Both the position numbers and the translations under genes were made by a program. From Acidimicrobiaceae bacterium (GTDB lineage Bacteria > Actinomycetota > Acidimicrobiia > Acidimicrobiales > Ilumatobacteraceae), in NCBI GenBank assembly GCA_003154135.1, contig PMCN01000030.1, forward strand, positions 4,150 to 14,732: a DNA stretch of 10,583 nt. Direction: 5' to 3'. Position 1 is the first letter of the stretch; the number at the start of each line of letters is the position of its first letter. The notes under the pieces were generated by a model. That model ran no database searches, was not told the DNA's origin, and saw only the letters and a program-made list of their open reading frames with translations. This document shows, piece by piece, positions 6,372 to 10,583 of the stretch.

Positions 6372-7741
6372 GAGCGGTCCTCCGGGCAGTCGGCGCGGGC
6401 CAGCTCGTGGACGAGCCGCTTGAAGTCGTCGCCGCGCGCTGGGTACCCGCCGTCGGGGTACCAGTCGAAGCTTGCACAGGCCGGCGAGAGCAGCACGACG
6501 TCGCCCGCGGTGGCGAGGCGGCGCGCGGCCGCGACGGCGTCGGCCATGGACGCGACCGTGGTGGTGGGGCATCGTCCCTCGAACGCCGCTGCCACGAGTG
6601 GGCCGGCCTCACCGAGACCGACGACGGCCTTCACGTGAGCCGACTCGGTGGCGAGGCTGGCGAGGTCGAGGCCCTTGTTGCGACCGCCCGCCAGCAGCAC
6701 CACACGGTCGAAGCCGCGGATCGCGGTGAGCGCCGCGTGTGGCGTGGTGGCCTTCGAGTCGTTGAACCACTGCACACCGTCGATGGTGGCGACGGGCTCG
6801 AGGCGGTGGGGCGGGTGACGGAACGTGGCGAGGCCCGATGCAACGTCGCGGGGCTCGGCGAGGCCGCTCTCGAGCACGAGCGCCGACGCGGCGAGCGCGT
6901 TGGTGAGGTCGTGCGGCAGGCGTCGGGTCATGACCCCGACGGGTGCGATGGGACCTGCCGGCCCGACCAGCCACGGGGCGCCCTCGTGCTCGCCGAGGTG
7001 GTAGTCGGCGTGCTCGGCGGCGAACGTGCGCACGACGCCACCTGCGGCGAGCAGGTTGCGCATCACCACCGCGTCGTCGGCGAAGCCGATGGCGACGTCG
7101 CCGGGGCGCCGGTGCGACCACATGCGTGCCTTGGCGGCCTCGTACGACGCCATCGAGGTGTGCCAGTTCTGGTGGTCGGGCGCAAGGTTGAGCCACACCG
7201 ACGCCTCGGCGCGGAACGAGTGCAACCAGTTGAGCCGGAAGCTGCTGCACTCCACGGCGAACACGTCGACGTCGTCGTCGAGTGCGGCCACGAAGGGCAC
7301 CTCGGTGTTGCCCACCGCAGCCACGCGGTGGCCGGCAGCCTCCAACAGGTGAGCAGTGAGCAACGTGGTGGTGGTCTTGCCGTCGGTGCCGGTGACCGCC
7401 AGCATGGGCCGCGGGCCACCGGGCCGCTGCTGCTCCCACTCGTAGGCGAGGTCGATCTCGGTGCGCACCGGGAGGCCTGCTGCCAAGGCGGCGACGATGA
7501 GCGGGTGCGTCTCGGGCACACCGGGCGCGGGGCACACCATCTCGCACTCGGCGAGCAGCGTGGCGATGGTGTGCGCGTCGGGCCGCTCGACGAGCGTTGT
7601 GCCCAGCGCCTCCGCAGCAGCGCGCTTGGCGTCGGTGGGTGCGTCGTCGGCCACCAGCACACGCCAGCCGCGGGCGACGAGCTGCGCCGCCAGCGCGTCG
7701 CCCGACAGCGCGATGCCGTGGATCAGAGCGGTGCGCGTCAC
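6368..7741 (-). CDS. murD: UDP-N-acetylmuramoyl-L-alanine--D-glutamate ligase MurD
   Basis: Cytoplasmic ATP-dependent ligase that adds D-Glu to UDP-MurNAc-L-Ala. At 457 residues it is of normal length. Signatures in order are APGVP (72-76) in the UDP-binding domain, the P-loop GTDGKTTTT (118-126), ECSSFRL (164-170), NLAPDHQNWH (185-194, against the usual DHLDxH), Lys204 in AAKARMW (202-208) at the position of the carbamylated Lys, HRLEPV (312-317), NDSKATTP (327-334), LAGGRNKGLDL (350-360), and LLSPACASFDWYP (417-429) with RGDDF (436-440). The CSSFxL and SPACASFD signatures separate MurD from MurC, MurE and MurF. The GTG at 7741 overlaps the mraY stop by 4 bases (GTGA) and lacks a clear ribosome binding site, suggesting reinitiation after mraY. 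Confidence 0.96.
   Translation of the reverse strand: MTRTALIHGIALSGDALAAQLVARGWRVLVADDAPTDAKRAAAEALGTTLVERPDAHTIATLLAECEMVCPAPGVPETHPLIVAALAAGLPVRTEIDLAYEWEQQRPGGPRPMLAVTGTDGKTTTTLLTAHLLEAAGHRVAAVGNTEVPFVAALDDDVDVFAVECSSFRLNWLHSFRAEASVWLNLAPDHQNWHTSMASYEAAKARMWSHRRPGDVAIGFADDAVVMRNLLAAGGVVRTFAAEHADYHLGEHEGAPWLVGPAGPIAPVGVMTRRLPHDLTNALAASALVLESGLAEPRDVASGLATFRHPPHRLEPVATIDGVQWFNDSKATTPHAALTAIRGFDRVVLLAGGRNKGLDLASLATESAHVKAVVGLGEAGPLVAAAFEGRCPTTTVASMADAVAAARRLATAGDVVLLSPACASFDWYPDGGYPARGDDFKRLVHELARADCPEDRS
6379..6383 (-). promoter_or_regulatory. Ribosome binding site of ftsW, inside murD
   Basis: GGAGG on the minus strand with a 7-base spacer to the GTG at 6371. It lies within the last codons of murD and supports the GTG start, so ftsW can be initiated directly as well as by coupling. 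Confidence 0.75.
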
Positions 7742-8790
7742 AGGTTGGCCGTCACGTTGGTGAAGTCGCCGATGAAGATGGCCAGCGCCGTCGCGACGCA
7801 GATGCCACAGATGATCCAGAAGCGGATGATGACCGTGGTCTCCGGCCAGCCCACGAGCTCGAAGTGGTGGTGAATGGGCGACATGCGGAACAGGCGCTTC
7901 TTGCGGCCCGACGCCTTGAACACCCCCATCTGCACGGCGACCGACCCGGCCTCCATCACGTTGATGCCGCAGATGAGCACGAGCAGGAGCTGTGTGTTGC
8001 TCGTGATCGCGAGCAACGCCAGTGCCGTGCCGATGGCGAGCGCGCCGACATCGCCCATGATGATGCGTGCGGGCGCAGCGTTGAACCACAGGAAGCCACC
8101 GCACGCGCCGGCGAACGCAGCGGCCATCACCGCGAGGTCGAGCGGGTTGACCACCCCGTGGTACACGCGCGGGTTGCGGAACGCCCAGTAGCAGATGATG
8201 GTGAAGGCGAGGAAGCCCATCATCGCCGAGCCGCCGGCGAGGCCGTCGAGGCCATCGGTGACGTTCACCGCGTTGGCGGTGCTCCAGATGATGATGCCCG
8301 CGAAGACGACGAACACGAAGGCAGGCAGGTGCCAGCCCGGGGCATCGGCGCGGGTGAACGACACGGTGTGGCTCACGTCGGTGGCCGCAACGAGCCACCA
8401 CGCGAGACCGATCGACATGGCGAGGGTGAGGTAGCTCTTCTTCTTCCAGAAGATGCCCCGGTTGTGCCGCCGGCGCACCTTGATGAAGTCGTCGAGGAAG
8501 CCCATCGCCGCCATCGCGAGGATGCCGACCCACATGATGAGCGCCTGGTTGGAGAACGCGATGTCGCGACGCAGGTGGGCGACGAGCCACCCGAACAGGG
8601 CCGAGGCGACGATCGCCAGGCCGCCCATGGTGGGCGTGCCCTGCTTGGCCATGTGGTGCTCGGGCCCCCGGTCCTCCTTGCCGAGGATGGGCTGACCCAT
8701 CTCGCGGCTGCGGAAGAACCCGATGAGGAAACGGGTGGCGAACAGCGAGACGAGCATCGCCGCCGCTCCACCGATCATGACCGCGATCAC
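7738..8790 (-). CDS. mraY: Phospho-N-acetylmuramoyl-pentapeptide-transferase MraY
   Basis: Integral membrane enzyme that transfers phospho-MurNAc-pentapeptide from UDP to undecaprenyl phosphate, forming lipid I; the first membrane step of peptidoglycan synthesis. It is 350 residues with about ten hydrophobic helices. Family signatures are KQGTPTMGG (49-57), GFLDDFIKV (97-105) with the Asp pair 100-101, NAVNVTDGLDGLAGG (173-187), IIMGDVGALAIG (243-254), which varies the common MGDTGSLALG but keeps the catalytic Asp247, and the histidine block MSPIHHHFEL (303-312). The GTG start at 8790 overlaps the murE stop by 4 bases and has a GGAGG site 7 bases upstream. The gene directly follows murE, where many clusters have murF in between. 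Identity is secure. Confidence 0.97.
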   Translation of the reverse strand: MIAVMIGGAAAMLVSLFATRFLIGFFRSREMGQPILGKEDRGPEHHMAKQGTPTMGGLAIVASALFGWLVAHLRRDIAFSNQALIMWVGILAMAAMGFLDDFIKVRRRHNRGIFWKKKSYLTLAMSIGLAWWLVAATDVSHTVSFTRADAPGWHLPAFVFVVFAGIIIWSTANAVNVTDGLDGLAGGSAMMGFLAFTIICYWAFRNPRVYHGVVNPLDLAVMAAAFAGACGGFLWFNAAPARIIMGDVGALAIGTALALLAITSNTQLLLVLICGINVMEAGSVAVQMGVFKASGRKKRLFRMSPIHHHFELVGWPETTVIIRFWIICGICVATALAIFIGDFTNVTANL

Positions 8791-10199
8791 GAGGCAGCCT
8801 CCAGCAATGTGCGCGCCACAGCGCGGTCGTCGAACGGGATGACCTCGTTGCCGATGGTCTGCGTGGTCTCGTGGCCCTTGCCCGCGATGACCACCACGTC
8901 GCCTGCGGCGGCCATCTGGAACGCCATTGCAAAGGCGAGGCGTCGGTCGGGCTGGGTCACAACACGGTCACGGTAGTCGCCCGGTACCCCCGCGATCACG
9001 GCATTGATGATCTCGAGGGGATCCTCGGATCGAGGGTTGTCGGAGGTCACCACCACCACATCGGCGAGCGTGGCCGCCACCGCCCCCATCTCGGGGCGCT
9101 TCTCGCGATCGCGGTCGCCGCCGCACCCGAACACCACGAGCAGCTTCCCACCGGCCGACGCGGACCGAGCCGCCCGCAGCGCTTCGCGCAGGCCGTCGGG
9201 TGTGTGCGCGTAGTCGACGATGACGTCGAAGTCCTGACCTGCGTGCACCGGCTCGAACCTGCCCGGCACCGACGCAGCGGCGGCGAGACCGTCGGCGATG
9301 ACCTCGACGGGCAGACCCAGGGCTGCGCAGGCGCTCGCTGCCGCAAGGCTGTTCATCGCGTTGAACGCGCCGCCGATGCCGACGCGGATGCGCCGGCCGC
9401 GCCACGTGTACTCGTGATCGGTGGGCGTCACCGTGAGGTCGACCATCTGCTCGCCGGAGAACCCCTCCATCGGGATGCCGGCACCGTCGACCAGGAGCCG
9501 TCCGTAGCGGTCGTCGACGTTGGCGATGCCGCGGTCGGACAGGCCGGGCTCGAACAGCATCGCCTTCGCGGCGAAGTAGCGCTCGACGGTGCCGTGCAGA
9601 TCGAGGTGGTCGCGGCCGAGGTTGGTGAACACGGCCAGGCGGAAGTGACAGCCCACCACGCGGTGCAGAGCGAGCGCGTGCGACGACACCTCCATCACCA
9701 CGGCCGCACGACCGCCGTCGCGGAAGCCGGCGAGAAGGGCCTGCAGGTCGGGCGACTCGGGCGTGGTGTGCTTGCCGGTGAGCGTGCCGATGACACCGGT
9801 GGCCATGCCTGCGGCGGCGAGCACGCTGGCGACGAGGGCCACCGTGGTGGTCTTGCCGTTGGTGCCGGTGACGCCGACGAGGAGCAGCTCGCGGCTCGGG
9901 TGCCCGTGGAACGCGGCGGCGAGGTGCCCCATCGCGACGCGCGTGTCCGACACCACCACCTGCGGCAGATCGACGGCAAGCGGGTGGTCGACGAGCAGCG
10001 CCGCGGCACCCGCCGCGCGGGCTGTCTCGGCGAACGCGTGCCCATCGGCGCTGCCACCGCGCAGGCAGCAGAACAGCGAGCCCGCCGTCACGCGACGCGA
10101 GTCGTACTCCACGCCGACGATGCGCACCGCACCGTCACCGCGCAGCGACGCGCCGTCGAGCGCAGCATCGGCCAGCAGTTCACCGAGCTCCCGGTCCAT
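8787..10199 (-). CDS. murE: UDP-MurNAc-L-Ala-D-Glu--meso-diaminopimelate ligase MurE
   Basis: Cytoplasmic ATP-dependent ligase that adds the third stem-peptide residue. At 470 residues it is of normal length and carries no fused MurF. Signatures are DSRRV (33-37), the P-loop TGTNGKTTT (111-119), TTPESPDL (145-152), EVSSHAL (170-176), TNLGRDHLDLHGT (192-204), Lys212 in AAKAMLF at the carbamylated Lys position, GAFNAMNSLAA (277-287), VPGRFEPV (311-318), DYAHTPDGL (329-337), FGCGGDRDREKRP (357-369), SDNPRSEDP (386-394) and AGKGHETTQ (439-447). The DNPR motif is the known hallmark of meso-DAP-specific rather than Lys-specific enzymes, so a meso-DAP wall is inferred. The ATG at 10199 lies 5 bases after the ftsI stop with GAAGGG 9 bases upstream; no standard start codon lies between that site and this ATG. 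Confidence 0.97.
   Translation of the reverse strand: MDRELGELLADAALDGASLRGDGAVRIVGVEYDSRRVTAGSLFCCLRGGSADGHAFAETARAAGAAALLVDHPLAVDLPQVVVSDTRVAMGHLAAAFHGHPSRELLLVGVTGTNGKTTTVALVASVLAAAGMATGVIGTLTGKHTTPESPDLQALLAGFRDGGRAAVVMEVSSHALALHRVVGCHFRLAVFTNLGRDHLDLHGTVERYFAAKAMLFEPGLSDRGIANVDDRYGRLLVDGAGIPMEGFSGEQMVDLTVTPTDHEYTWRGRRIRVGIGGAFNAMNSLAAASACAALGLPVEVIADGLAAAASVPGRFEPVHAGQDFDVIVDYAHTPDGLREALRAARSASAGGKLLVVFGCGGDRDREKRPEMGAVAATLADVVVVTSDNPRSEDPLEIINAVIAGVPGDYRDRVVTQPDRRLAFAMAFQMAAAGDVVVIAGKGHETTQTIGNEVIPFDDRAVARTLLEAAS
8798..8802 (-). promoter_or_regulatory. Ribosome binding site of mraY, inside murE
   Basis: GGAGG on the minus strand, 7 bases before the GTG at 8790 and within the last codons of murE. 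It supports GTG 8790 rather than the internal ATG four codons later. Confidence 0.75.
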
Positions 10200-10204
10200 G
10201 TACG

Positions 10205-10583
10205 TCAGCCCTTCGACGGACAGCCGGTGTCGCCGGGCGTGGGCGTGATCTGCAGCTCGTGGATGGCGTCGGTCGCGATGGTGGCGAACAACGGAGCCGA
10301 GGCCGTGCCACCGAAGCGGTCGTTCGACGTGGGATCCGGCTCGTCGATGGTGACGAGGATGGTGACCTTGGGCGCTTCGGCCGGGAAGAAGCCGACGAAC
10401 GTGGCGCGGTAGGCGCGGTTGGTGGAGTCGCCGTAGCCGCCGTTCTTCGCCTTGTAGGCCGTACCGGTCTTGCCGGCGACCGAGATGTCCTTCATCTGCG
10501 CGCCCTGGCCGGTACCGAGACACACGACGTCCTTCATCATGGATGTCATCGCCAGCGAGGAAGGGACAGAGATCACCTCGTGG
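10205..10583 (-). CDS. ftsI: Peptidoglycan D,D-transpeptidase FtsI (PBP3-like), C-terminal fragment
   Basis: Septal class B penicillin-binding protein that crosslinks new glycan strands in partnership with FtsW. Only the last 125 residues are in the window; the gene begins beyond base 10583. The fragment holds the end of the transpeptidase domain: MTSMMKDVVCLGTGQGAQM, then VAGKTGTA, where KTGT (10460-10471) is the third catalytic box of penicillin-binding proteins. The motif YRATFVGFFPAEAPKVTI follows, typical of the last strands of the fold. Only 83 residues follow the AGKTGTA segment, ending in a Pro/Gly-rich tail (TPTPGDTGCPSKG), so there is no PASTA domain. Placement directly upstream of murE fits ftsI. 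The active-site Ser and SxN boxes are outside the window. Confidence 0.93.
   Translation of the reverse strand, partial: HEVISVPSSLAMTSMMKDVVCLGTGQGAQMKDISVAGKTGTAYKAKNGGYGDSTNRAYRATFVGFFPAEAPKVTILVTIDEPDPTSNDRFGGTASAPLFATIATDAIHELQITPTPGDTGCPSKG
10209..10214 (-). promoter_or_regulatory. Ribosome binding site of murE, inside ftsI
   Basis: GAAGGG on the minus strand, 9 bases upstream of the murE ATG and overlapping the last codons of ftsI. It is a reasonable but not perfect Shine-Dalgarno match. Confidence 0.55.

Noticed and set aside
6368..8932. A possible MurD with a long N-terminal extension, since its frame is open far upstream into mraY
   Set aside because: The upstream part overlaps mraY out of frame and resembles no protein; the GTG at 7741 forms the same 4-base overlap seen at the other junctions.
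7597..8976. Plus-strand open frame opposite mraY
   Set aside because: Highly charged translation mirroring the hydrophobic codons of mraY on the other strand; no motif support.
8871..10412. A 513-codon plus-strand open frame opposite murE
   Set aside because: Antisense shadow of murE, which has every expected catalytic motif.

Overview
The window is a GC-rich, fully minus-strand segment of a division and cell wall (dcw) cluster. Read in the direction of transcription (right to left) the order is ftsI (3' end only), murE, mraY, murD, ftsW, murG, murC, murB, ftsQ, then a 202-base gap and the first 43 codons of ftsZ. No mobile element, RNA gene, CRISPR array or plus-strand gene is supported.

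Organism: the gene order, the GC content, five GTG starts among nine visible starts, a MurE with the DNPR signature of meso-diaminopimelate enzymes, and an FtsZ N-terminus starting MAGAPQNYLAVIKV all fit a high-GC actinobacterium. Several departures from textbook motifs (MurG, MurC, MurD) and the missing murF suggest a deep-branching group such as Acidimicrobiia. That placement is inference, not shown directly.

Layout: bases 334-10583 are one tightly packed transcription unit. From murE to ftsQ all seven junctions are exact 4-base stop/start overlaps (ATGA or GTGA). Only ftsI-murE (5 bases) and ftsQ-ftsZ (202 bases) differ. The ftsQ-ftsZ gap carries a strong ribosome binding site for ftsZ, a hairpin just after the ftsQ stop, and a weak promoter candidate.

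How the genes work together: MurB and MurC make UDP-MurNAc and add L-Ala, MurD adds D-Glu, and MurE adds meso-DAP. MraY moves the precursor to the lipid carrier (lipid I) and MurG adds GlcNAc (lipid II). FtsW polymerises glycan and FtsI crosslinks it at the septum, FtsQ links the division complex, and FtsZ forms the ring. MurF, which adds D-Ala-D-Ala and usually sits between murE and mraY, is absent here.

Most unusual: FtsQ has a cytoplasmic N-terminal extension of about 215 residues containing an acidic tract with a near-perfect five-residue period (hydrophobic residues at 68, 73, 78, 83, 88, 92, 97, 102, 107, 112 and 117). MurG lacks the common HEQN motif, having V-S-Y-D at the equivalent positions. 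The rest is an ordinary, intact dcw cluster.
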